Made by a program: the position numbers and the translations under genes. Below are positions 39,705-48,625 of a DNA stretch of 64,000 bases, one piece after another. Source of the DNA: an uncultured Clostridia bacterium (GTDB lineage Bacteria; Bacillota; Clostridia; Christensenellales; Borkfalkiaceae); NCBI GenBank assembly GCA_934278995.1, contig CAKQWM010000005.1, positions 62,001 through 126,000 of the forward strand. Direction: 5' to 3'. Position 1 is the first letter of the stretch. Each line of letters begins with the position of its first letter. A model generated the notes under the pieces. That model was not told where the DNA came from. It did not search any database and worked only from the letters and a program-made list of their open reading frames with translations.

Positions 39705-40151
39705 ATGAAGAAAGTATTGTCACTTTTGCTTGTCGTAATCGCTTTGTTGTCGGTTGCGTCCTGCTTACCGAAAAACAAAATTGACGAAAAAGGTAAAATT
39801 ACCGTCGTCATTATGGAAGAAAGCCCGCTCGTTTACGAGGTAAAACTCGACGAATTGGATATGAAGGAGGGCGCTTTGTCGGTTGTTAAATATCTGAACA
39901 CGGAAAAAGGCGTCGCTTTGGAATATCAGGATTCGACTTACGGCGCTTACCTTACCAAACTCGGTAACATATCGACGGACAAAGCAGGGTACCTTAGCGT
40001 TTTTACAAGCGTCGAATCCGACTGGGACGTGTCGAGTTATTGCGTTACCAAGGAATACGAAGGCGTAACGGTAAAAACGTCGGGGGTAGGCGTTTCGGGC
40101 ATGAGCGTCGTTGACGGCATGATTCTTTATTTTTGCTATATAGCGTATTGA
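39705..40151 (+). CDS. DUF4430 lipoprotein (transcobalamin-like domain)
   Basis: 148 residues from ATG 39705 after ACGGAGGTTTTTCT. A lipoprotein signal ends in the lipobox SVASC (Cys about residue 20). The mature part is a DUF4430-type domain (VVIMEESPLVYEVKLDEL, DSTYGAYLTKLGNI), related to the C-terminal domain of eukaryotic transcobalamins. Under a cobalamin riboswitch and 10 bases before an ECF S component, it most likely captures corrinoids at the cell surface. Confidence 0.82.
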   Translation: MKKVLSLLLVVIALLSVASCLPKNKIDEKGKITVVIMEESPLVYEVKLDELDMKEGALSVVKYLNTEKGVALEYQDSTYGAYLTKLGNISTDKAGYLSVFTSVESDWDVSSYCVTKEYEGVTVKTSGVGVSGMSVVDGMILYFCYIAY

Positions 40152-40161
40152 TTTATATCGG

Positions 40162-40683
40162 ATGAAGGAGTTTACGCCCAAGAAAATAGCCGCTCTTGCC
40201 GTAATGGCTGCGCTTATCGTTTGCGGTAAACTTGCGCTCGATTTTATAGCGAACGTTGAAGTAGTATCGCTTTTTTGCGCCCTTTTCGGGTATGTGTTCG
40301 GATTATGCGCGATTATCCCCACGACGGTTTTTTGTCTGATTTCAGGCGCATTTTGGGGCTACAATCTATGGGTAATAACCTATCTCATTCATTTTAATAG
40401 TATTGTCGTGGTATTCTGGTTGTTATCTAAAAAATCGCTTAAAAAGCCGTATATTACAGCGCCGATAATTTGCGTTATGACTTTTTTGTTCGGTGTTTTA
40501 GATGCTTTTACGGTAACGATTATATCGGGACTTGATAACTTTTTTTACAGATTTTTCGTTTATTACGCCAGAGGAATCATTTTCGTTATAGTACACGTTG
40601 TATCAAACGTAATAGTCTTTATTCTGTTGTTTAATTTATTGGAAAATTTGCTTCAGAAGATTAAATTCAAGTTAAAACTTTAA
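40162..40683 (+). CDS. ECF transporter S component, probably for cobalamin
   Basis: 173 residues with about five to six membrane segments and a short N-terminal KKIAALAVMAALIV helix typical of S components. It forms an operon with the DUF4430 lipoprotein under the B12 riboswitch, so it likely binds cobalamin or a precursor and docks with the shared EcfT/EcfA energising module encoded elsewhere. The sequence alone does not fix the substrate. Confidence 0.78.
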   Translation: MKEFTPKKIAALAVMAALIVCGKLALDFIANVEVVSLFCALFGYVFGLCAIIPTTVFCLISGAFWGYNLWVITYLIHFNSIVVVFWLLSKKSLKKPYITAPIICVMTFLFGVLDAFTVTIISGLDNFFYRFFVYYARGIIFVIVHVVSNVIVFILLFNLLENLLQKIKFKLKL

Positions 40684-40704
40684 TACGTCGGGCAAAAAAA
40701 TAAA

Positions 40705-40741
40705 AAGAAGGTATTTCATTGACAAATACCTTCTTTTTTTA
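40705..40741 (+). terminator. Intrinsic terminator of the cobalamin-uptake operon
   Basis: A perfect 12-bp stem (AAGAAGGTATTT/AAATACCTTCTT) with a 7-base loop and a T-tract. It is 22 bases after the S-component stop. Confidence 0.9.
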
Positions 40742-40815
40742 TATAATGATAATAAATTTGCGCACCATATAATCGTAATAAAATAACGCGGGTTTTTGCA
40801 GAGTAAAAAATAAGT

Positions 40816-40842
40816 AAAAAGCACTTGCGAACAAGTGCTTTT
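40816..40842 (-). terminator. Intrinsic terminator of the tRNA-Leu gene
   Basis: On the minus strand AAAAGCACTTG pairs with CAAGTGCTTTT around a 4-base loop, with further T residues, directly after the tRNA 3' end. Confidence 0.85.
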
Positions 40843-40845
40843 ACC

Positions 40846-40932
40846 TGGTGCCGCTGGCCGGACTCGAACCGGCACGCTTTTGAGGGCGAGGGATTTTAAG
40901 TCCCTTGCGTCTGCCTATTCCGCCACAGCGGC
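40846..40932 (-). tRNA. tRNA-Leu (anticodon TAA)
   Basis: 87 nt including an encoded CCA. The acceptor stem GCCGCTG/CAGCGGC, D-arm (GGCGGAATAGGCAGAC), anticodon loop CTTAAAA, long class II variable arm and T-arm GGTTCGAGTCC are all present. It reads UUA (and UUG by wobble) codons. Confidence 0.97.
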
Positions 40933-40956
40933 GCGCCTTATTACAAACGCTCATAT

Positions 40957-40985
40957 ATAATAACACAAAAGGACTACAAAATCAA
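40957..40985 (-). promoter_or_regulatory. Promoter of the tRNA-Leu gene
   Basis: On the minus strand: TTGATT (40985-40980), 17 bases, TATTAT (40962-40957), 25 bases upstream of the tRNA 5' end. It diverges from polA. Confidence 0.7.
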
Positions 40986-41011
40986 GAGATTTTTTGAGAT
41001 TTTTATAAAAA

Positions 41012-43570
41012 ATGGATAAATTTGTTTTAATCGACGGCAACAGTTTAATAAATCGCGCGTACTATGCTACGCCTTCCATGCAAGCAAAAGACGGCACGCC
41101 TACTAACGCCGTTTTTGCTTTTATGAATATGCTTATTAAAATAATAAGCGAGGTTTCACCCAAATATATTTTAGTGGCTTTCGATCGTAAAGAGCCGACT
41201 TTCAGGCATAAGATGTACGCCGACTATAAGGGTACGCGTAAACCGATGCCTGACGATCTGGCTTTTCAGATGCCCGTTGTAAAACAAGTTCTCGATTCCG
41301 TCCATATCGCAAGGTACGAAACACCCGGATTCGAAGCGGACGATATTATAGGAACGCTTGCCAAAAAATACGACCTCGACACCATTGTTTATACGGGGGA
41401 TAAAGACAGTTTTCAGTTGGTTGACGAAAATACGTCGGTATATTTCACGAGGCGGGGGATCAGCGATATAGACCGTTATTATAAATCCAACTTCGTTGAG
41501 AAAGTAGGAATAAACCCGATTAACGTCATAGACCTTAAAGCGCTTATGGGGGATAGTTCCGATAATATACCCGGCGTAAAAGGCATAGGCGAAAAAACCG
41601 CACTCGCGCTAATTCAAAAATATACCACCGTCGAAAATTTGTACGAACATATCGAGGAAATTAACGGAAAATTAAAAGATAAACTGATACTCGGCAAAGA
41701 CGAATGTTTTCAGTCTAAAACGCTCGCCACCATAAACACCGATGTCGAAATTCCTTTGTCGCTTGAAGATTTAACTTTCACTTTCCCGTTTTCAAACGAT
41801 TGTAAAGAATTGTTCATGAAACTCGGCTTCGTGAACATTCTTAAAAAAACCGATTTGTTTGTTTCCGACAAAGCGACCGCTTCAGTAAAAAGTGATCGGA
41901 TAGATACGTTAAAAGTCGTTAAAATTTACAACGAAAATGAAATTACGCCGTTCATAAATTCAAACAAATTCTCGCTTGTTATCGATGATTTTATTAGTTT
42001 TTACAATTTTAACGGCGTTGAATGTCAACTTGTCGTAAAGGAAACTTTTTTCGACGACGGATTTTTGTATAACGAAGCAATCGACGCGTTAAAACCCGTT
42101 TTGTCAAATAAAGACAACGTGGTTTACGTTTACCGTAAAAATCAATTCTTACATCTTTTAAATAAGTTTAACGTAACGCCGTATTGCAGATTCGAAGACG
42201 TTTCGATAATGAAGTACTTGGTCGATTATACCGGTAAAGACGAAGAATTGAATACGGTTTTTTTAAGTAAAAACTTTGATAAAAATACGCCTTCTTATTC
42301 ACTTTACAGACTTTTTTGCGAATATGAAGAGACGTTTTCCGAAACGGATAAAAAAGTTTATGAAGAAATCGAAATGCCTCTTTCCGACGTTTTGTACGAT
42401 ATGGAAAACGTCGGTTTTAAGGTCGATCTGAACGCTTTAAACAAAATGTCGGTCGAATACAAAAAGACGCTCGATACTATCAGCGAAGAAATATATAAAC
42501 TTGCCGGCGAAAGATTCAATATAAATTCCACGAAGCAACTTGCCGACGTTTTGTTTGTAAAACTTAATCTCAGACACGGCAAAAAAACCAAGTCGGGTTT
42601 TTCTACAAATTCGGAAGTTTTGGAGGAATTATCGCTTTCACATCCGATAATTCCGTTAATTTTAAAATATAGACGCATCTCAAAACTTAATTCGACCTAT
42701 ATAGAAGGTTTCAGAAATCTGATAGACAAATCGAGCGGGCTTGTCCATACCACGTTTAATCAGGTACAGACTGCTACCGGAAGGTTGTCCTCGCGTGAGC
42801 CTAATTTGCAAAACATACCCGTCAGGGAAGAAGAAGGCAGAGAAATCAGAAAACTTTTCAGCGCGCGCGCCGACGACAGAATATTGATTGACGCAGATTA
42901 TTCGCAGATAGAATTACGTCTGTTGGCTGCCTTTTCGGGTTGCAAACCGTTGATTGACGCCTTCAGATCGGGTAAAGATATTCACATGGCTACGGCTTCT
43001 ATGGTATTCGGCGTGCCTATCGGCGAAGTTGACGCGACGATGCGAAGAAGCGCAAAAGCGGTAAACTTCGGCATCGTTTACGGCATAAGCGATTTCGGTC
43101 TTGCTCAAAATTTGAAAATATCGCCGAAAACAGCGGGCGAATATATTAAAAAATACTTTGAATTATACCCCGAAGTCAAAGCGTATATGTCCGAAAACGT
43201 CAGAAAGGCAAAAGAGACGGGTTACGCCGAAAGTTTGTTCGGAAGAAGGCGTTATATAAGAGAACTTTCTTCGTCGAATTACAACGTCAGAATGTTCGGC
43301 GAACGCGCCGCCATGAACATGCCACTTCAGGGTTCGGCTGCCGACGTCATGGCGCTTGCGATGATTAACGTGTACAAAAAACTCAAAGAGGGGAATTTTA
43401 AATCGAAACTGATATTGCAGGTACACGACGAGTTGATAATCGACGCTTTTATCGACGAAGCCGAATCGGTTAAAAAACTTCTCGTACACGAAATGGAAAA
43501 CGCCGTCGAATTATCCGTTCCGTTAACCGTATCCGTATCTGTTGCAAAATCTTGGTTTGACGCAAAATAA
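41012..43570 (+). CDS. polA: DNA polymerase I
   Basis: 852 residues. A 5'-nuclease domain (about 1-290, LIDGNSLINRAYYA, YTGDKDSFQLV) is followed by a degenerate 3'-5' exonuclease region lacking the usual DxE motif (about 300-455). The polymerase domain (about 480-852) has DADYSQIELR, YGISDFGLAQNL and QVHDELIID. It fills gaps and removes RNA primers in replication and repair. The ribosome site is weak. coaE follows after 21 bases. Confidence 0.96.
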   Translation: MDKFVLIDGNSLINRAYYATPSMQAKDGTPTNAVFAFMNMLIKIISEVSPKYILVAFDRKEPTFRHKMYADYKGTRKPMPDDLAFQMPVVKQVLDSVHIARYETPGFEADDIIGTLAKKYDLDTIVYTGDKDSFQLVDENTSVYFTRRGISDIDRYYKSNFVEKVGINPINVIDLKALMGDSSDNIPGVKGIGEKTALALIQKYTTVENLYEHIEEINGKLKDKLILGKDECFQSKTLATINTDVEIPLSLEDLTFTFPFSNDCKELFMKLGFVNILKKTDLFVSDKATASVKSDRIDTLKVVKIYNENEITPFINSNKFSLVIDDFISFYNFNGVECQLVVKETFFDDGFLYNEAIDALKPVLSNKDNVVYVYRKNQFLHLLNKFNVTPYCRFEDVSIMKYLVDYTGKDEELNTVFLSKNFDKNTPSYSLYRLFCEYEETFSETDKKVYEEIEMPLSDVLYDMENVGFKVDLNALNKMSVEYKKTLDTISEEIYKLAGERFNINSTKQLADVLFVKLNLRHGKKTKSGFSTNSEVLEELSLSHPIIPLILKYRRISKLNSTYIEGFRNLIDKSSGLVHTTFNQVQTATGRLSSREPNLQNIPVREEEGREIRKLFSARADDRILIDADYSQIELRLLAAFSGCKPLIDAFRSGKDIHMATASMVFGVPIGEVDATMRRSAKAVNFGIVYGISDFGLAQNLKISPKTAGEYIKKYFELYPEVKAYMSENVRKAKETGYAESLFGRRRYIRELSSSNYNVRMFGERAAMNMPLQGSAADVMALAMINVYKKLKEGNFKSKLILQVHDELIIDAFIDEAESVKKLLVHEMENAVELSVPLTVSVSVAKSWFDAK

Positions 43571-43591
43571 GATTTTATCGAGGATTTTACA

Positions 43592-44197
43592 ATGATTAAA
43601 GTTGCTATCACAGGCGGAATCGCAAGCGGAAAATCCACCGTATCAAGTTTTATCAAGGGGCTTGGATATAAAGTTTACGACGCCGATAAAATATACGCGG
43701 ATCTTTTAAAGGACGAAGTTATAGTGGCAAACGTAAGTCGTATTGCGGGCGTCAGACCATTGAAAACGGACGGCAAGTTAATACTCGACAAAAAAGCCGT
43801 TTCGGAAAAAGTTTTTTCGGATAAAGACGCGCTTAACAGACTTAACGCTTATACGCACAAACTTATTTACGACGAAATCGAAAAGATAATTCGTAAAGAG
43901 GATAAGGAAAAAATATTGTTTTTCGAGATACCTTTATTATTTGAAAGCGGTAAGGCGGACGACTTCGATAAGATAATCGTCGTAACGCGTGATAAAACTT
44001 TGCGTATAAAAGCCCTTGAAACAAGAAACGGACTTTCCGAAGACGAGGCGATGAAAAGAATAATCAACCAGACCGATTATGATAATTTTGACTTTTCGAA
44101 GCATACTTTAATACGTAACGACGGCGATTTGTCTGCGTTGCGTAAAAAGGTGTCTGATGTCGTCAAGTCGCTCGAAGAAAATAACGCAAAGTTTTAA
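43592..44197 (+). CDS. coaE: Dephospho-CoA kinase
   Basis: 201 residues. P-loop GGIASGKST (residues 8-16), followed by a DADKIYADLL segment and a FFEIPLLFESG segment, typical of the last enzyme in coenzyme A biosynthesis, which phosphorylates the ribose 3'-OH. It sits between polA and a lytic transglycosylase gene with overlapping reading frames, a common Firmicutes arrangement. Confidence 0.94.
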   Translation: MIKVAITGGIASGKSTVSSFIKGLGYKVYDADKIYADLLKDEVIVANVSRIAGVRPLKTDGKLILDKKAVSEKVFSDKDALNRLNAYTHKLIYDEIEKIIRKEDKEKILFFEIPLLFESGKADDFDKIIVVTRDKTLRIKALETRNGLSEDEAMKRIINQTDYDNFDFSKHTLIRNDGDLSALRKKVSDVVKSLEENNAKF

Positions 44198-44723
44198 GAT
44201 AGTAATTTTTACGCTGTTAAGCGTTATTTTACTGCTGATGCTGGCAAATTACGTTTACAAACCGAGAAAATATTACCAAGTAGTAAAAAAAGCATGCGAA
44301 ACGTTTGACGTCGATAAGTTTTTGATACTTGCAATCATTAAAGTCGAAAGCGATTTTGATCGTTTTGCGGTTTCAGATAAAAAGGCGTGCGGTCTTATGC
44401 AGATCAGAGAATCGACCTTCAATTACGTTTGTGAAGTTTATAAACTCGGCTATCCCGACGATTCGATTTTCGGCGTTAAAGAAAACGTGTTTGCAGGAAC
44501 GGCTTACGTTGACTACTTGTTTAAAAAATTTTTGACCGCCCAGGAAGTTTTAGCGGCGTATAACGCGGGCGAGGGCGTCGTGAAAGGATGGTTAAAAAAC
44601 GATAAATACAGCGCCGACGGAATAACTTTAAATTCTTTTCCGTTTAAAGAAACCGAAAAATACGTAAAAAAGGTGTTGTTTTACAAAAACTACTACGATA
44701 GGGCTTTCAATCATTATCACTAA
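44157..44723 (+). CDS. Membrane-anchored lytic transglycosylase (Slt-like)
   Basis: 188 residues. One N-terminal membrane helix (about 14-32) is followed by an SLT domain: ILAIIKVESDFD (catalytic Glu about residue 64), GLMQIRESTF, and VLAAYNAGEG. It would cleave peptidoglycan glycosidic bonds. The gene overlaps coaE by 41 bases. Its last 8 codons and stop (RAFNHYH) are formed by the terminal repeat of the MITE-like element at 44699, so its C-terminus may be altered. Confidence 0.88.
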   Translation: MSSSRSKKITQSFKIVIFTLLSVILLLMLANYVYKPRKYYQVVKKACETFDVDKFLILAIIKVESDFDRFAVSDKKACGLMQIRESTFNYVCEVYKLGYPDDSIFGVKENVFAGTAYVDYLFKKFLTAQEVLAAYNAGEGVVKGWLKNDKYSADGITLNSFPFKETEKYVKKVLFYKNYYDRAFNHYH

Positions 44724-44914
44724 TTATTTTTGCGGGAATAAATCGGTTTTTGCTGTGTTAAACTCCCATCGCCGTACCATAGTACGCTTTCGGTCGTTTG
44801 CCTTGCAAAAACTTTAACCTAAAGAGGCGATTTCTTCGCCGCAAAAATGCTTCGCGCCGAAAAGGGCTGAAAAGTCGCCTTTTCGGTAATTAGCGATGAC
44901 GAATGGAATCCCTA
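44699..44914. repeat. MITE-like element, copy B (inverted relative to copy A)
   Basis: 216 bp with imperfect terminal inverted repeats (TAGGGCTTTCAATCATTATC at the left, TAGGGATTCCATTCGTCATC read inward from the right) and TA at both outer ends. It closely matches the reverse complement of copy A (4294-4587), except for the roughly 78-bp segment found only in A. It starts inside the transglycosylase gene. No coding content. Confidence 0.82.
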
Positions 44915-44949
44915 AAGTTTTTAGCGAATAAAAAATAAGGATTGATAAC

Positions 44950-45387
44950 ATGAAAGCAGTCGCGCAACGGGTAACTAAAGCAAAATTGTTTTGCGAAGGA
45001 AAACTTATAAACGAAATCGGTAACGGATTGATAGTGTATTTCGGCGTACAAAAAGGCGACGATATTACCGCCGCTTCTTATCTTGCGAAGAAAATATCTA
45101 ATTTAAGGGTTTTTGAGGATGAAAACAAAAAAATGAATTTAAGCGTAAAAGACGTCGGCGGATCTGTTCTCGCGGTGTCGCAATTTACCCTTATCGCCGA
45201 CGTATCGCACGGCAACAGACCGAGTTTTTCCTGCGCGGAAGAACCTTTAAAGGCTAACGAAATTTACGAGTTTTTTATCTCGGAATTGCAAAAAGAAAAC
45301 CTGCCCGTAAAGGGCGGCGTTTTTGGCGGAGATATGAAAATCGAACAGCACAACGACGGACCGGTAACTATTATATACGAAATATAA
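44950..45387 (+). CDS. dtd: D-aminoacyl-tRNA deacylase
   Basis: 145 residues. The motifs SQFTL (about residues 77-81) and NDGPVT (about 136-141), plus VAQRVTKAKL at the N-terminus, identify Dtd. It hydrolyses D-amino acids, and glycine on tRNA-Ala, from mischarged tRNA. The length is standard. It is followed 45 bases later by an iron-sulfur reductase gene. Confidence 0.95.
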   Translation: MKAVAQRVTKAKLFCEGKLINEIGNGLIVYFGVQKGDDITAASYLAKKISNLRVFEDENKKMNLSVKDVGGSVLAVSQFTLIADVSHGNRPSFSCAEEPLKANEIYEFFISELQKENLPVKGGVFGGDMKIEQHNDGPVTIIYEI

Positions 45388-45432
45388 AAATCTTTAAAAT
45401 ACGGCATAACAAAAGAGATTTTAATTATTATT

Positions 45433-46104
45433 ATGATTGACGTAAATTTAAAAAACATTCTTTTAGAAAACGGTGCGTGTCTTGTCGGTTTTTGTAATTT
45501 AGGCGTGTCGCCGATTGATTTCGAGCCTGAACTTAAACACGCCGTTTCCATTGCGGTAAAACTTAGCGACAGTGTTTTGAGAGGCATTATCGATAAGCCG
45601 ACGATTTCTTATTTTCAACATTACAGAGCGGTAAATTACAAACTCGACCTTTTAGCGCTTACGTGCGTTAAATATCTCGAAGACCGAGGCTTTGACGCTT
45701 TTCCGATAGCGGCGTCCCAAAGCGTTCCTCAAAATAAATATTACGGCGTTTTTCAGCATAAAACGGCGGCGCGACTGTCGGGGTTAGGCTACATAGGTAA
45801 AAACTCAACGCTGATAACAGAAGAATACGGAAGCAAAATAAGACTTTGTACCGTGCTTACCGATATGCCTCTTGAAAGCGACAGACCTTTAATAACTAAA
45901 GATTGCGGTTTATGTAACGCATGTAAAACGGCTTGTCCCGCCGGTGCGATATACGGCGAAAATTTCGATCCTGCTTTTCCCGATAACGAACTTTTCGATA
46001 AAGAAAAGTGTTCCTATCACATGAAAACCTATAACGACGTTGGTCGCGGTTCCGTCTGCGGACTGTGTCTTAAGGTTTGTCCGAAAAATAAATTGATAAG
46101 ATAA
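45433..46104 (+). CDS. Epoxyqueuosine reductase-like 4Fe-4S protein (short form)
   Basis: 223 residues, shorter than typical QueG (about 300 or more). It has KTAARLSGLGYIGKNSTLI, then two ferredoxin-type clusters: CGLCNACKTACP and CGLCLKVCPK. QueG reduces epoxyqueuosine to queuosine on tRNA using cobalamin. The lack of extra C-terminal HEAT repeats fits the shorter anaerobe-type relatives, whose substrate is less certain. Confidence 0.78.
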   Translation: MIDVNLKNILLENGACLVGFCNLGVSPIDFEPELKHAVSIAVKLSDSVLRGIIDKPTISYFQHYRAVNYKLDLLALTCVKYLEDRGFDAFPIAASQSVPQNKYYGVFQHKTAARLSGLGYIGKNSTLITEEYGSKIRLCTVLTDMPLESDRPLITKDCGLCNACKTACPAGAIYGENFDPAFPDNELFDKEKCSYHMKTYNDVGRGSVCGLCLKVCPKNKLIR

Positions 46105-46171
46105 TTTTTTCATATCGGAATAATCGGATTTTTGTTGGTAATAATAATTACGTACCGACAGGAGGCCCGGC

Positions 46172-46288
46172 ATGAAAAAAAAGAAACGAAAAGTAACTAA
46201 ACTGTCCGAAACGGATTACAATAATTACATTATGTCTTTAAAAGACGAAACACCGCCAAAGGTAATTATTCCCGAAAAAGACAAATAA
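46172..46288 (+). CDS. Small basic hypothetical protein
   Basis: 38 residues, beginning with seven lysine/arginine residues (MKKKKRKVTKL). CAGGAGGCCCGGC precedes the ATG, a near-ideal ribosome site, and a strong terminator follows 4 bases after the stop. Function unknown; the acidic/proline-rich C-terminus is PPKVIIPEKDK. Confidence 0.66.
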   Translation: MKKKKRKVTKLSETDYNNYIMSLKDETPPKVIIPEKDK

Positions 46289-46291
46289 GCG

Positions 46292-46318
46292 AAAGCCCGA
46301 ACCGTCGGTTCGGGCTTT
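46292..46318 (+). terminator. Intrinsic terminator-like hairpin
   Basis: A perfect 12-bp stem AAAGCCCGAACC/GGTTCGGGCTTT with a 3-base loop. The T-tract on either strand is short. It lies between the small basic gene and the convergent tkt gene, so it may serve both. Confidence 0.75.
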
Positions 46319-46388
46319 ATCCGTTGACTCGAATCAGTTTAAACTCGGACGCAACGCATTGTTAAATTTATTAAATCCATAAAATTTA

Positions 46389-48368
46389 TTATCGTTTGTT
46401 CTTTTGAATGGACAACAAGGCTTTTTCGGCAACGTTTTCGGCTGTAAAACCGAAATATTTGAAAAGTTCGGGGTATTTTCCGGACAAACCGAATCTATCC
46501 ATACACACGAGTTCGCCGTTTAAGCCTGCATATTTGTACCAGGAATACGAAGAACCCGCTTCGACGCAAACTCTCGCGGTCACTTTTGAAGGAATTACGC
46601 TTTCCCGATATTTTGTATTCTGGCTCTCAAAGACTTCGATTGAAGGCATGGAAACCACTCTTGCGTCATAGCCTTGTTTTAACAATAACTTTCTCGCTTC
46701 GACCGCTATTTCGAGTTCGGAACCCGTTGCTATAATCAAACAATCGGGAACGGGTTTTACGCTGTTTTCGAGGATATATCCGCCTTTTAACGCGTCGTCC
46801 ATGGATTTACAGTAAGGTTTAACTTTTTGACGAGTTAAACAAATTGCCGTCGGATGACCGCTTGTTAACGCAGAGTACCATGCCGCGGCTGTTTCAAGGG
46901 TGTCGCACGGTCTGAAAAGTTGTACGTTCGGAATAGACCTTATGGCAACGAATTGTTCTACCGGCTCGTGTGAAGGTCCGTCCTCGCCGACGCCTATAGA
47001 GTCGTGCGTAAAAACGTATATCGCGGGGATGTCCATAATGCCCGCAAGGCGTATCGCGTGTTTCATATAGTCCGAAAAAACAAAGAAGGTAGAACAGAAG
47101 GGGGTAAGCCCGCCGTGAACGAGGATACCGTTTACGATTGCGCCCATTGCGTGTTCTCTTATACCGAACTGAACGTTGGAACCTTTCCTCGTATCCGCGC
47201 CGTATTTTTCTCTGTTTTCGAGATTCGTCAGGTTAGAGGGCGTCAGGTCTGCGCTGCCGCCGAATAAGTTTTCGACGCATTCGGCTACCTTGTTTATTAC
47301 TAAGTGACCGGCGTTTCTCGTTGCTATCGTTTGGGAATTGTCGATTTGTTCGAGTGATTTTTTAACCGAAGTGTGGTCGTTTAACTGCCATTCGTTGAAC
47401 TTTTCGGCTAATTCGGGGTATTGCAAGGAATACTTCGCAAACATTTCCTTCCATTCTTTTTGCGCGCGTTTACCGCGATTTATCGCTTTATTTAATAGCG
47501 GCTGAATTTCTTCGGGGTACTCGTAAGGAGCCGAAGTCCACCCCATATTTTTCTTCATTATTTCAAGGTTTTCCGCGCCGAGAGGGGAGCCGTGAACTTT
47601 TGCCGTGCCTTGGTTTGGCGCGCCGTAACCTATTACGGTATGGCAAACTATCATAGACGGTTTTTCCTTTTCCGCCTGCGCCTTTAAAATAGCGCGTTTA
47701 ATTGCGTTATGGTCGTTACCGTCAACTTCCAGAACCTGCCAGCCCATTGCTTTTTGTCTTGCGGGAATATTTTCGTCGAAAACACCGTCAATCGAACCTT
47801 CGATAGTGATTTTATTGCAATCGTATAGCAAAATCAGTTTACCGAGTTTCAAACTGCCCGCAAGCGACGAGGCTTCGTAACCGATACCTTCCATCAGACA
47901 ACCTTCACCGCAAAGACAATAGGTATAATGATCGACGACGGGATAGCCTTCGCGGTTAAATTCCGCCGCGAGTCTGGTTTCGGCAATTGCCATACCTACC
48001 GCGTTGGCGATGCCTTGACCTAAAGGTCCCGTTGAAACTTCTACGCCGGGGGTATGATGATATTCGGGATGTCCCGGAGTTTTTGAACCCAACTGACGGA
48101 AATTTTTAAGATCGTCTTTCGTTATTTTATACCCGAACATGTGTAGAAGGGTATATAGAAGCATAGAGCCGTGTCCGGAGGATAATACGAACCTGTCGCG
48201 GTCTGCGAATTGAGGATCTTTAGGGTTAAATTTTAAAAAATCGTCAAAAAGGGTAAACGCTACCGTCGCGGCGCCGAGGGGTAGCCCCGGATGTCCTGAA
48301 TTTGCCTGGTTGATTGCTTCTGCGGAAATCACTCTTACGGCGTTGACAGCCGTTTGAAACTTATCCAT
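46389..48368 (-). CDS. tkt: Transketolase
   Basis: 659 residues. The thiamine-diphosphate-binding motif GEGCLMEGIG...LYDCNKITIEG (about residues 151-192), the SGHGSMLLYTLLHMFGY segment, GPLGQGIANAVGMAIAE, and the C-terminal HDSIGVGEDGPSHEPVEQ block identify transketolase. It exchanges two-carbon units in the non-oxidative pentose phosphate pathway. Its own promoter is at 48404-48432. Starts with ATG after ACGGAGGCTTAGTAA. Confidence 0.97.
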   Translation of the reverse strand: MDKFQTAVNAVRVISAEAINQANSGHPGLPLGAATVAFTLFDDFLKFNPKDPQFADRDRFVLSSGHGSMLLYTLLHMFGYKITKDDLKNFRQLGSKTPGHPEYHHTPGVEVSTGPLGQGIANAVGMAIAETRLAAEFNREGYPVVDHYTYCLCGEGCLMEGIGYEASSLAGSLKLGKLILLYDCNKITIEGSIDGVFDENIPARQKAMGWQVLEVDGNDHNAIKRAILKAQAEKEKPSMIVCHTVIGYGAPNQGTAKVHGSPLGAENLEIMKKNMGWTSAPYEYPEEIQPLLNKAINRGKRAQKEWKEMFAKYSLQYPELAEKFNEWQLNDHTSVKKSLEQIDNSQTIATRNAGHLVINKVAECVENLFGGSADLTPSNLTNLENREKYGADTRKGSNVQFGIREHAMGAIVNGILVHGGLTPFCSTFFVFSDYMKHAIRLAGIMDIPAIYVFTHDSIGVGEDGPSHEPVEQFVAIRSIPNVQLFRPCDTLETAAAWYSALTSGHPTAICLTRQKVKPYCKSMDDALKGGYILENSVKPVPDCLIIATGSELEIAVEARKLLLKQGYDARVVSMPSIEVFESQNTKYRESVIPSKVTARVCVEAGSSYSWYKYAGLNGELVCMDRFGLSGKYPELFKYFGFTAENVAEKALLSIQKNKR

Positions 48369-48403
48369 TTACTAAGCCTCCGTTAAAGTACTGTTTTCTT
48401 TAA

Positions 48404-48432
48404 ATTATACAGTCTTTATCTGATTTCGTCAA
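48404..48432 (-). promoter_or_regulatory. Promoter of tkt
   Basis: On the minus strand: TTGACG (48432-48427), 17 bases, TATAAT (48409-48404). Confidence 0.8.
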
Positions 48433-48563
48433 GAAAAAAAACGTTTATTGCGTTTAACAATTCCCGCCATGTCCTAAACCGACGTTTTTATATAAAAAAA
48501 CGATAATTCGGGGGCTTAAAAAAGGGTAAAAGGACCTTTTTATTCAAAAAACTCGACAATTAC

Positions 48564-48592
48564 TTTACAAATACAAAAGTATTATATATAAT
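48564..48592 (+). promoter_or_regulatory. Promoter of proS
   Basis: TTTACA (48564-48569), 17 bases, TATAAT (48587-48592), 33 bases before the start codon. There is no T-box leader, unlike many Firmicutes tRNA-synthetase genes. Confidence 0.75.
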
Positions 48593-48625
48593 TACAATAA
48601 AAAGAATTTACTCAAGAGGTTATAT

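Noticed and set aside
47004..47267. Plus-strand frames opposite tkt and polA
   Set aside because: These follow from codon bias on the coding strand; no ribosome sites or domains.
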